In this document: positions 6,586 to 12,422 of the stretch, one piece after another | Numbering within the stretch: the stretch's first letter is position 1 | Layout of the letters: every line of letters starts with the position of its first letter | Translations under genes and position numbers: made by a program | DNA from: Bacteroidales bacterium | GTDB taxonomy: Bacteria; Bacteroidota; Bacteroidia; Bacteroidales; WCHB1-69 | NCBI GenBank assembly: GCA_031272415.1 | Contig: JAISTU010000067.1 | Coordinates: 1-12,422 of the forward strand | Length of the DNA: 12,422 nt | Direction of reading: 5' to 3' | The notes under the pieces: model-generated | Database searches by the model: none | What the model was told of the DNA's origin: nothing | The model's input: the letters and a program-made list of their open reading frames with translations, nothing else

Positions 6586-7974
6586 ATGAATGAAGACAGC
6601 AGAAAAACAGATGAGTTAGGATACGGCAATATAAAAAAACTACTATTGTCTTATTCTTTGCCTGCTATTACGGCTATGACTGCCGCCTCTTTGTACAACA
6701 TTATCGACAGGGTTTTGATTGGACAATATGTAGGTGCGTTAGCCATAGCAGGTTTGGCTATTACGTTTCCTGTAATGAATTTAGCGGCTGCATTCGGCTC
6801 TTTGGTAGGGACAGGAGCGGCAACTATGATTTCATTACGGCTGGGGGCGCAAAAACATCTTGCTGCCACTCATTATTTGGGCAATTCGGTCGTAATTAAC
6901 TGTATTATAGGAATTTTGGTTACTGTTTTAGGATTGCTGTTTTTAGATCCGATATTGTACCTTTTCGGAGCGAGCAAAGATACGATTTCTTATGCACACG
7001 ATTTTATGCATATTATATTGTGTGGCAATATGTTTATGCACCTTTATTTTGGGTTAAACAATGCTTTGCGGGCGAGTGGTTATCCGCTCAAAGCGATGGT
7101 TGCCACTTTGGTTACGGTTGGAGTGAATTTTGTTTTGGCATTGATATTTGTTTGTGTATTCAAATGGGGAATAAAAGGGGCTGCCTGGGCGACCGTAATT
7201 GCTCAATTTTGTGGGTTAATGATAGTGTTGCAACATTTTGTAAATCAGAAGAATAACTTACATTTTCAAAAAGGATTTTTTAAATTAAATTCCAATATTG
7301 TCGGGCATATTTTGATGATGGGTGCGTCTCCTTTTTTGATGAATTTTTGCTCTTGTTTTGTGCTGACAATACTCAATTGGCGGCTGAAAACATACGGAGG
7401 CGATTTGGCGATAGGTGCATACGGCATTATCAACAGCGTTGGCGGTCTGTGTGCATTGATAGTGTTTGGGTTTAATATGGGTATGCAGCCCATTGTAGGG
7501 TATAATTTTGGGGCTAAACAATATTCACGTGTATTACAAACGTTAAAATATTCGCTTTTAGTGGGGACGGTCATCAGTTCTGCCGGATTTTTGTTGGCAG
7601 AATTGTTTCCATGGCAAATGGCACGAGCATTTACCAATGACCCCATTTTATTGAATTTAACCAAAAGCGGTTTAAGAATAGTTTTTGTTGTATTTCCGTT
7701 AGTAGGGGGGCAAATTGTTTGTTCTACGTTTTTTCAAGCAATTGGAATGCCAAAAATATCAATTTTTTTATCCCTTTCGCGTCAATTGATTTTTTTGATA
7801 CCAATGTTGTTGATTTTACCATTATTTTTTGATTTGAATGGCGTGTGGGCAGCCTCTGCAACGGCAGATTTGATAGCAGCATGTTTGACCGCAATCGTGT
7901 TAATTGTTCATTATCAAAAACTTAAAAAACGCGCCAATGAAACCTTTTTTATGAACTCAAAAACAAAAAATTAG
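6586..7974 (+). CDS. MATE family multidrug efflux transporter (MepA-like)
   Basis: A 462-residue membrane protein with about 12 predicted transmembrane helices in two similar halves, as in cation-coupled MATE transporters. Family marks include the first helix SLPAITAMTAASLYNIIDRV, GQYVGALAIAGLAITFPVMN, SLVGTGAATMISLRLGAQ and, opening the second half, FGFNMGMQPIVGYNFGAK, which is characteristic of the MepA-like branch. The role is probably export of drugs or metabolites driven by H+ or Na+; substrates cannot be told from sequence. Start choice: the frame opens at a TTG (6556) that lies in the -7 promoter box, so ATG 6586 (MNEDSRKTDELGYG) is preferred. It is expressed with the transglutaminase-like gene, which begins 1 nt after its stop. 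Confidence 0.93.
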   Translation: MNEDSRKTDELGYGNIKKLLLSYSLPAITAMTAASLYNIIDRVLIGQYVGALAIAGLAITFPVMNLAAAFGSLVGTGAATMISLRLGAQKHLAATHYLGNSVVINCIIGILVTVLGLLFLDPILYLFGASKDTISYAHDFMHIILCGNMFMHLYFGLNNALRASGYPLKAMVATLVTVGVNFVLALIFVCVFKWGIKGAAWATVIAQFCGLMIVLQHFVNQKNNLHFQKGFFKLNSNIVGHILMMGASPFLMNFCSCFVLTILNWRLKTYGGDLAIGAYGIINSVGGLCALIVFGFNMGMQPIVGYNFGAKQYSRVLQTLKYSLLVGTVISSAGFLLAELFPWQMARAFTNDPILLNLTKSGLRIVFVVFPLVGGQIVCSTFFQAIGMPKISIFLSLSRQLIFLIPMLLILPLFFDLNGVWAASATADLIAACLTAIVLIVHYQKLKKRANETFFMNSKTKN

Positions 7975-7975
7975 C

Positions 7976-8902
7976 ATGAAAAAAAAGCAAAAAAAGCACC
8001 ATCTAAATACCCAAAAATGGCTGTATAGAATTTTAAAAACGCTGTTAATATCCGCATTATCACTACTTTTTGCAGCATTCACAACGCAAATTATGCCTCC
8101 TTTGATTATCGGCGGTGTTCAAATTGAATTTTTTCTGTTGATTATCACTTATTGGGGAGTGCTGTATGTATTATTTAAAAAAGTGAGATTGTGGTTTTAT
8201 GGTTTTGTTTCGCTTTTGATTGCGGCATTATCTGTGCTTTCTATTGTAGGTATTGCTTGGAATCCTAATATTGCGGTCAATAATGCGATTGATAATGTAA
8301 ATTCGGTTTTTAAACATATTTCATATTTTCAAGTAGGCATAAGAACCTCAAACACAGCCACTTATCCTCATCTTTCCTTGCAACAGCGCATTCAACAAAA
8401 AATAGATTACAAAGATTCTGTGGTAAGAGATTTTGCGGTCAAGCGTTCATTGCTTTATTTTGATGAATATTATCCAAAATATCGCCAAATTTGTCGGCAA
8501 TTTGCACTCATAAAATATATCAAAGATAATTATAAATATGTGAACGATCCTTCTGATTTTGATTATTTTGCACCGCCGACCGAAAGCATTGACCTTATGG
8601 CGGGCGACTGTGATGATTATTCGATTTTAATGGCATCCGTTTTGCGGGCAATAGGGGCAAATGTACGCATCGTTTGGGCACCCGGACATGTTTATCCGGA
8701 ACTGTTTTGTGGCAATAAAACTTCTTTTGATAAGTACGTCAGTGCCATTTATTTATGTTTTGAAACCGAGATTGGTAACAAGCAAATTTATTATCGTTTA
8801 GACAAAAACAATAATTATTGGCTCAACATTGATTTTACAGACAAATATCCCGGCTCTGTCTACCAAACCGACGAAGTTTTGTCATTTATTTATGTAAAAT
8901 AA
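7976..8902 (+). CDS. Membrane-anchored transglutaminase-like domain protein
   Basis: A 308-residue protein with a basic N-terminus and three predicted membrane helices (about 18-38, 46-66 and 72-94), then a soluble domain. The soluble part has a papain-like transglutaminase core: candidate catalytic Cys212 in GDCDDYSILMASVLRAIG, His238 in WAPGHVYPEL and Asp286 in YWLNIDFTD. The triad order Cys, His, Asp and the YIKDNYKYVND helix before it are typical. Such domains in bacteria act as proteases, peptide-modifying or cross-linking enzymes; which applies here is unknown. The three-helix anchor places the domain on one face of the inner membrane, but the side is uncertain. It begins 1 nt after the MATE stop, so the two are almost certainly co-transcribed. 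Confidence 0.85.
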   Translation: MKKKQKKHHLNTQKWLYRILKTLLISALSLLFAAFTTQIMPPLIIGGVQIEFFLLIITYWGVLYVLFKKVRLWFYGFVSLLIAALSVLSIVGIAWNPNIAVNNAIDNVNSVFKHISYFQVGIRTSNTATYPHLSLQQRIQQKIDYKDSVVRDFAVKRSLLYFDEYYPKYRQICRQFALIKYIKDNYKYVNDPSDFDYFAPPTESIDLMAGDCDDYSILMASVLRAIGANVRIVWAPGHVYPELFCGNKTSFDKYVSAIYLCFETEIGNKQIYYRLDKNNNYWLNIDFTDKYPGSVYQTDEVLSFIYVK

Positions 8903-8927
8903 TGATTTTTTTTGCATTAAAATCATT
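8901..8927. terminator. Weak A+T hairpin after the transglutaminase-like gene
   Basis: AATGATTTT (8901-8909) and AAAATCATT (8919-8927) form a 9-bp stem with a 9-nt loop, overlapping the stop codon of the upstream gene. The stem is A+T-rich and only a short T run follows (TT, then GG), so terminator activity is uncertain. It could act in either direction. Confidence 0.3.
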
Positions 8928-9031
8928 TTGGTATAAAAATTGAAAAAAATATTGATAAGCATTTTCTCCATTTTATTTTGCAATAAAACTTTAACTCAAT
9001 CGTTATATAGTAAAATAAATAAAATAATAAG

Positions 9032-9982
9032 ATGCGCATTGTATTTATGGGGACGCCTGATTTTGCAACAGGCATTTTAAAATCATTAGTAGAAGACGGC
9101 AAACATGAAATTGCAGCAGTCGTTACGGCGACAGATAAACCCGCAGGGAGAGGTATGAAATTACAAGCCTCTTCGGTGAAAATTTATGCACAAGAAAAGG
9201 GGCTGAAAATTTTGCAGCCCGATAATCTCAAAGATGAACATTTTTTACAATCCTTGCAACAATTGGATGCACAACTGTTTGTGGTTGTGGCGTTTAGGAT
9301 GTTGCCGAAAGTTGTTTGGGGAATACCGCCTAAGGGAACCATCAATTTACATGCTTCTCTTTTGCCCGATTATAGGGGTGCGGCGCCCATCAATTGGGCA
9401 ATTATCAACGGTGAAGTGCAAACGGGAGTAACTACTTTTTTTATCAATGAAAAAATGGATGCAGGTGAAATTATTTTGCAAAAAGAAGTGGATATTTTGC
9501 CTTCCGATAATGCAGGTAGTTTGCATGATAAATTGCTTGAAGTGGGGAAAAGTGCTGTAATTGAGACACTTAATTTAATTGAAAATGGCTCATTTTCTTC
9601 AACTATAAAAAATGAGGTGGTGAATCTTTTGAAGTTAGCCCCCAAAATTTATAAGGAAAATTGTCAAATCAATTGGAATTTACCGGCAGAGCAGATACAA
9701 AATTTGGTCAGAGGGTTGAGTCCTTATCCGTCTGCTTTTACAACTTATACGGACAAAAATGGTTCGACAGTTCAGATGAAAATTTTTGGGGTCAAAATTG
9801 AAGAAAAAAAGTTGCATTTGGATCTTGGAAAGGCGAGTTGTGATGACAAAAATTACCTCAAAATTGGGTGTGCAGACGGGGAGGTTTTTATCGAAGATTT
9901 GCAAATTCATGGCAAAAAGCGGATGTTTATTGGCGATTTTTTGAGGGGAAATAAGGGTTTTGAGGGTGTTCTTTTCCAATAA
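9032..9982 (+). CDS. fmt: Methionyl-tRNA formyltransferase
   Basis: Fmt transfers a formyl group from 10-formyltetrahydrofolate to Met-tRNAfMet for translation initiation. The 316-residue protein is normal length. The formyltransferase domain starts MRIVFMGTPDFA; catalytic residues are Asn105 and His107 in INLHASLLPDYRGAAPINWA and Asp143 in KMDAGEI, matching the known Asn-His-Asp set of the family. The C-terminal tRNA-binding domain runs from about residue 205, with RGLSPYPSAFTTY near 230. The start is ATG 9032 with an A+T-rich leader and no evident -7 box. It is separated from the gene before it by 129 bp, without a paired def gene in view, so it is probably transcribed on its own. No defects seen. 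Confidence 0.97.
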   Translation: MRIVFMGTPDFATGILKSLVEDGKHEIAAVVTATDKPAGRGMKLQASSVKIYAQEKGLKILQPDNLKDEHFLQSLQQLDAQLFVVVAFRMLPKVVWGIPPKGTINLHASLLPDYRGAAPINWAIINGEVQTGVTTFFINEKMDAGEIILQKEVDILPSDNAGSLHDKLLEVGKSAVIETLNLIENGSFSSTIKNEVVNLLKLAPKIYKENCQINWNLPAEQIQNLVRGLSPYPSAFTTYTDKNGSTVQMKIFGVKIEEKKLHLDLGKASCDDKNYLKIGCADGEVFIEDLQIHGKKRMFIGDFLRGNKGFEGVLFQ

Positions 9983-10057
9983 AGCATATATAAGTGCTTG
10001 ATTATCAATAGTGAAAAATTTTTTTTCAAAAAGTGCTTAAAATTCAAAAAAAAATGG

Positions 10058-10065
10058 TATATTTG
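10058..10065 (+). promoter_or_regulatory. Promoter -7 box of the HU gene
   Basis: TATATTTG, a full match to TAnnTTTG, 42 bp before the HU ATG at 10108. A clear -33 TTTG is not found 19 nt upstream. The A+T hairpin TGAAAAA...TTTTTCA at 10012-10028 lies between fmt and this box and might help end fmt transcripts. Confidence 0.6.
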
Positions 10066-10107
10066 CAGAATACATAATATCATTATAATTTAAAATTTAT
10101 TACAGTT

Positions 10108-10380
10108 ATGAATAAAGCAGAATTAGTAGACGCAATGGCTGCCAAAGGCGACATGCCAAAAGCAGCAGCCAAGAGAGCATTGGAGGCTTTTATTGAAGCA
10201 ACCAAAGAAGGTTTGAAAAAAGAGCAAAGAGTTTCTTTGCCAGGATTTGCTACATTTAAAGTAGTGGAACGTCCTGCCGGAACTGCAAGAAATGTCAGAA
10301 CCGGTGAAACGATAAAAGTTCCCGCTAAAAATGTGGTTAAATTCAAAGCAGGAACTACATTGTTAGACTCTGTTCAATAA
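10108..10380 (+). CDS. HU/IHF family DNA-binding protein
   Basis: A 90-residue histone-like protein of normal length that should dimerise and bend DNA. The first half (MNKAELVDAMAAKGDMPKAA and on) is the helical dimer core, and GFATFKVVERPAG (46-58) begins the two beta arms. The arm tip reads RNVRTG at 61-66, where most HU proteins have RNPxTG: the proline that intercalates between base pairs is replaced by Val63. Another proline is present at 56 in ERPAG. The C-terminus VPAKNVVKFKAGTTL is standard. The gene has its own -7 box at 10058 and a strong terminator at 10400-10444, so it is a single-gene unit. Loss of the tip proline may lessen kinking while keeping binding; that is inference. Confidence 0.92.
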   Translation: MNKAELVDAMAAKGDMPKAAAKRALEAFIEATKEGLKKEQRVSLPGFATFKVVERPAGTARNVRTGETIKVPAKNVVKFKAGTTLLDSVQ

Positions 10381-10399
10381 TCAAATCTAATTAACACGC

Positions 10400-10444
10400 A
10401 AGGGAGATTGCCTACACGACAAACTCCCTTTTTTATTTTTTTTT
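10400..10444 (+). terminator. Rho-independent terminator of the HU gene
   Basis: AAGGGAG (10400-10406) pairs with CTCCCTT (10424-10430). The stem is extended past one A-A mismatch by TTG (10408-10410) with CAA (10420-10422), leaving a 9-nt loop. A T-rich run continues to 10444. This is the clearest terminator in the window. The run ends exactly one base before the trmH start codon. Confidence 0.85.
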
Positions 10445-11119
10445 ATGCCGACAACGACAGAATTGATTGCGTATTTGTCTCAATTTGTAATGCCTCAACG
10501 CTTGCAAAGAATAGTTGAAATTTCACAATTGCGGACAAGACACATTACGGTTGTACTTGAAAATTTGTATCAGGCACACAATATTAGTGCTATTTTGCGA
10601 ACTGCCGAATGTTTGGGATTGCAAGATGTTCATTTGATTGAAAATAGTTTTGAATACCAAATCAGTGAGCAAGTGGCATTGGGGGCGCAGAAATGGCTCA
10701 CAATCAATAGATATAATTCAAAAACAGAGAACAATACGCTTCACTGTATTGAGCAGTTGAAAAAGAAAGGTTATCGAATTTTGGCAACTTTACCGCACGA
10801 GCAGGAAACGACTTTGGAAAATATTGATATTTCTCAACCGTTGGCATTTGTTTTTGGGACGGAATTGGATGGTTTGACTTCTACTGCAATAGAAAATGCG
10901 GATGGTTTTGTAAAAATTCCAATGTACGGATTTACAGAGAGTTATAATGTTTCTGTGTCGGCAGCATTGATTTTAAAATTTATCAATGACAGACTGCGAC
11001 AGTCCGATTTGGACTATCTTTTACCTGAAAATCAATTGCATGAACTGCAATTGCAATGGTTGAAAGCCTGCATTCGTAACGCAGACAAAGTGGTAGAAAG
11101 ATATGTGAGTGGGAAGTAA
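10445..11119 (+). CDS. trmH: tRNA (guanosine-2'-O-)-methyltransferase, TrmH/SpoU family
   Basis: A 224-residue SPOUT-class RNA ribose methyltransferase; TrmH methylates the 2'-OH of G18 in tRNA using S-adenosylmethionine. The three family motifs are present: motif 1 NLYQAHNISAILRTAECLG (about 41-59, catalytic Arg at 53), motif 2 FVFGTELDGL (139-148), motif 3 IPMYGFTESYNVSVSAALIL (160-179). The C-terminal extension with DYLLPENQLHELQLQWLKAC fits the TrmH form. The start: ATG 10445 gives MPTTTELIAYLSQFVMPQRL, which corresponds to the usual N-terminus, while the next Met at residue 16 would cut it. The start directly follows the T-tract of the HU terminator, so the gene has no leader of its own unless transcripts read through. 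Another SpoU-type target is possible. Confidence 0.88.
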   Translation: MPTTTELIAYLSQFVMPQRLQRIVEISQLRTRHITVVLENLYQAHNISAILRTAECLGLQDVHLIENSFEYQISEQVALGAQKWLTINRYNSKTENNTLHCIEQLKKKGYRILATLPHEQETTLENIDISQPLAFVFGTELDGLTSTAIENADGFVKIPMYGFTESYNVSVSAALILKFINDRLRQSDLDYLLPENQLHELQLQWLKACIRNADKVVERYVSGK

Positions 11120-11122
11120 GTT

Positions 11123-11150
11123 ATAATTGACAGTTGACAATTATTTTTTT
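11123..11150 (+). terminator. Probable rho-independent terminator after trmH
   Basis: ATAATTG (11123-11129) and CAATTAT (11138-11144) form a 7-bp stem with the loop ACAGTTGA, followed by a T run to 11150. The stem is A+T-rich but placement just after the trmH stop supports it. Confidence 0.6.
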
Positions 11151-11162
11151 CCCTTTCATGCC

Positions 11163-11207
11163 ATTGCCACAGCAATCTGCTAATTTTTAATTTTTAATTT
11201 TTAATTT
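11163..11207. repeat. ATTGC/GCAAT hairpin and TAATTTT tandem repeat
   Basis: ATTGC (11163-11167) and GCAAT (11172-11176) flank a CACA loop, giving CATTGC...GCAATCTGC, which looks like a degraded form of the hairpin at 6355-6375. From 11181 to 11207 the 7-bp unit TAATTTT is repeated nearly four times. Both lie between the trmH terminator and the next promoter. Confidence 0.5.
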
Positions 11208-11218
11208 GCAAATTTGTG

Positions 11219-11226
11219 TATTTTTG
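11219..11226 (+). promoter_or_regulatory. Promoter -7 box of the AAA-ATPase gene
   Basis: TATTTTTG, a match to TAnnTTTG, about 60 bp before the ATG at 11287. The region is A+T-rich, so chance matches are easy; the placement between a terminator and a gene start supports it. No -33 TTTG at the usual spacing. Confidence 0.5.
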
Positions 11227-11286
11227 TAAAAGGTTGAAAAACAAAAAGCAATAATAAATTTGTACAAATAGATAAAAATTTTGATT

Positions 11287-12422
11287 ATGGAGACAGGGAG
11301 AAAAAGGTTACCGCTTGGTTTACAGGCATTTACGGAATTGATAGAAGAGAATTATATCTACGTAGATAAAACAAAATATTTGGTGGATATGATTGATAGA
11401 GGAAAATTATATTTTTTTACTCGCCCACGTAGATTTGGCAAAACGCTAACTATTTCTACTTTTGAGGCTTTGTTTGAAGGCAGAAAAGAACTTTTTAAGG
11501 GGTTATATGCCGAAGAATGGTTAAATAGAGCAGAATTTCAGCCATCGCCTGTTATTAGATTGGATGTAAATGCAATAATAACAGATGAAGGTGTGGATAT
11601 GATAAAAAATACTTTGACTTTACTTGTTGAAGAAAATGGGGATAGATATGGGATAAAAATCAAAAACACGCAATCTCCGGGTACGGCTTTTAAGGAATTG
11701 ATTTTGCGACTCCATGAAAAATACAATTCAAAGGTGGTTATTTTGATTGACGAGTACGATAAACCGCTGTTAGACAATCTGTTTAAGTCCGAATCAATAG
11801 TAGCATCAATCAAAGAAGCCCTTAGCAATTTTTATACGCAAGTCAAAGCAAATGAACAATATATAAAGTTTGTTTTTCTGACAGGTATTTCAAAAATTGC
11901 ACGCGTAGGGGTGTTTTCAAAGTTGAACAATCTTACTGATATTTCTTTTGATGCTCAATATGGCGAGATGTGTGGCTATACAGAAGAAGAAATCAAAACA
12001 TATTTCCCTGATTATCTGGAAGATACAGCCGAAGCAATGCAGATAACGACAGCCGAATTGATGGATAAAATGCGTAATTATTATGATGGTTTTTGTTTTG
12101 ACGGCATTCATAGGTTGTACAATCCTTATTCTACTTTGCTGTTTTTTGCGAAAAAAAGGTTTTCTAATTTTTGGTTTGAGTCCGGCACTCCCAGTGTAAT
12201 CGCTAATTACTTGAAAGACAGGTGTTTAACTGTTGAGCAATTTCGTAATTTTCCTATTTCTATGGAGTTTGCAGAAAATCCGGGTGAAATTGATAATGCA
12301 AGTCCTGAAAAATTTCTTTACCAAAGTGGCTATTTAACTCTGCGTGAGGGGATTACAGATGATTATAGTTTGGACTATCCGAATACGGAAGTTTTAAATT
12401 CGATGTCAAAACTTTTGACAGA
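11287..12422 (+). CDS. AAA-ATPase-like protein, partial; PD-(D/E)XK fusion family
   Basis: The frame is open from ATG 11287 to the right edge, 378 codons, with the C-terminus outside the window. The N-terminal LPLGLQAFTELIEENYIYVD KTKYL block, the Walker A variant RPRRFGKT (46-53, Lys52), Walker B VVILIDEYDKPL (150-161, Asp155 and Glu156), FLTGISKIA (197-205), YYDGFCF (265-271) with LYNPYS, and FWFESGTPS (295-303) together mark the AAA-ATPase-like family (Pfam PF09820 type). The missing C-terminal part normally carries a PD-(D/E)XK nuclease-like domain (PF08011 type). The family is often present in many copies in Bacteroidota, and its function is not established. Nuclease, defence or mobile-DNA roles are speculation. 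A -7 box at 11219 gives it its own promoter. Confidence 0.88.
   Translation, partial: METGRKRLPLGLQAFTELIEENYIYVDKTKYLVDMIDRGKLYFFTRPRRFGKTLTISTFEALFEGRKELFKGLYAEEWLNRAEFQPSPVIRLDVNAIITDEGVDMIKNTLTLLVEENGDRYGIKIKNTQSPGTAFKELILRLHEKYNSKVVILIDEYDKPLLDNLFKSESIVASIKEALSNFYTQVKANEQYIKFVFLTGISKIARVGVFSKLNNLTDISFDAQYGEMCGYTEEEIKTYFPDYLEDTAEAMQITTAELMDKMRNYYDGFCFDGIHRLYNPYSTLLFFAKKRFSNFWFESGTPSVIANYLKDRCLTVEQFRNFPISMEFAENPGEIDNASPEKFLYQSGYLTLREGITDDYSLDYPNTEVLNSMSKLLT

Noticed and set aside
7266..7664. 132-codon minus-strand frame within the MATE gene
   Set aside because: It is a shadow of the transporter coding sequence on the other strand, with no family features.
8940..9079. Plus-strand frame from TTG 8940 beginning KKILISIFSILFCNKTL, like a signal peptide
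   Set aside because: It overlaps the start of fmt, ends soon after, and has only a TTG start in an A+T-rich gap. It might be the relic of a secreted protein but is too weak to annotate.
11181..11207. TAATTTT tandem repeats considered as a CRISPR-like or satellite array
   Set aside because: The unit is 7 bp with no spacers and fits simple A+T-rich slippage.

Overview
The window looks like a chromosomal segment of a low-GC member of the Bacteroidota. The main evidence is a set of TAnnTTTG-type -7 promoter boxes (967-974 on the minus strand; 1376-1383, 6551-6558, 10058-10065 and 11219-11226 on the plus strand), weak or absent Shine-Dalgarno sequences, small lipoproteins, a Bacteroidota-type PLP aminotransferase and a TrmH of the form common in that phylum. 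No rRNA, tRNA, CRISPR array, integrase, transposase or phage gene was seen. Most of the window is ordinary housekeeping DNA. The unusual material is in the intergenic regions and at both ends.

Layout. (1) Positions 1-885, minus strand: two adjacent small lipoprotein genes that are paralogues of each other. The downstream one runs off the left edge and has no ATG. (2) About 989-1195, plus strand: a decayed C-terminal piece of an AraC-family regulator. (3) 1203-1390: a repeat/promoter module. (4) 1433-6275: a tight run of five plus-strand genes, namely an aminotransferase, pyrK, lemA, an HtpX-like M48 protease and dxr. They are probably one transcript from the 1376-1383 box. (5) 6276-6585: a second copy of the repeat/promoter module, preceded by a GC-rich hairpin repeat. 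(6) 6586-8902: a MATE transporter and a membrane-anchored transglutaminase-like protein, separated by 1 nt. (7) 9032-9982: fmt. (8) 10108-10380: an HU-type protein with its own promoter and a clear terminator. (9) 10445-11119: a TrmH-type tRNA methyltransferase whose start codon directly follows the HU terminator T-tract. (10) 11287 to the right edge: a partial AAA-ATPase of the family usually fused to a PD-(D/E)XK nuclease domain.

Functional links. dxr (isoprenoid precursors), pyrK (pyrimidines), fmt (initiator tRNA) and trmH (tRNA modification) are unrelated core functions. lemA and the M48 protease form a plausible envelope pair. pyrK has no pyrD in the window. The MATE and transglutaminase-like genes are probably co-transcribed, but no functional link is visible.

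No clear new multi-gene system was found. The best leads are the ~185-bp module repeated in front of two operons, which has a covarying internal hairpin, an outward promoter box and 10-bp terminal inverted repeats, and the tandem cysteine-containing lipoproteins with the degraded regulator beside them.
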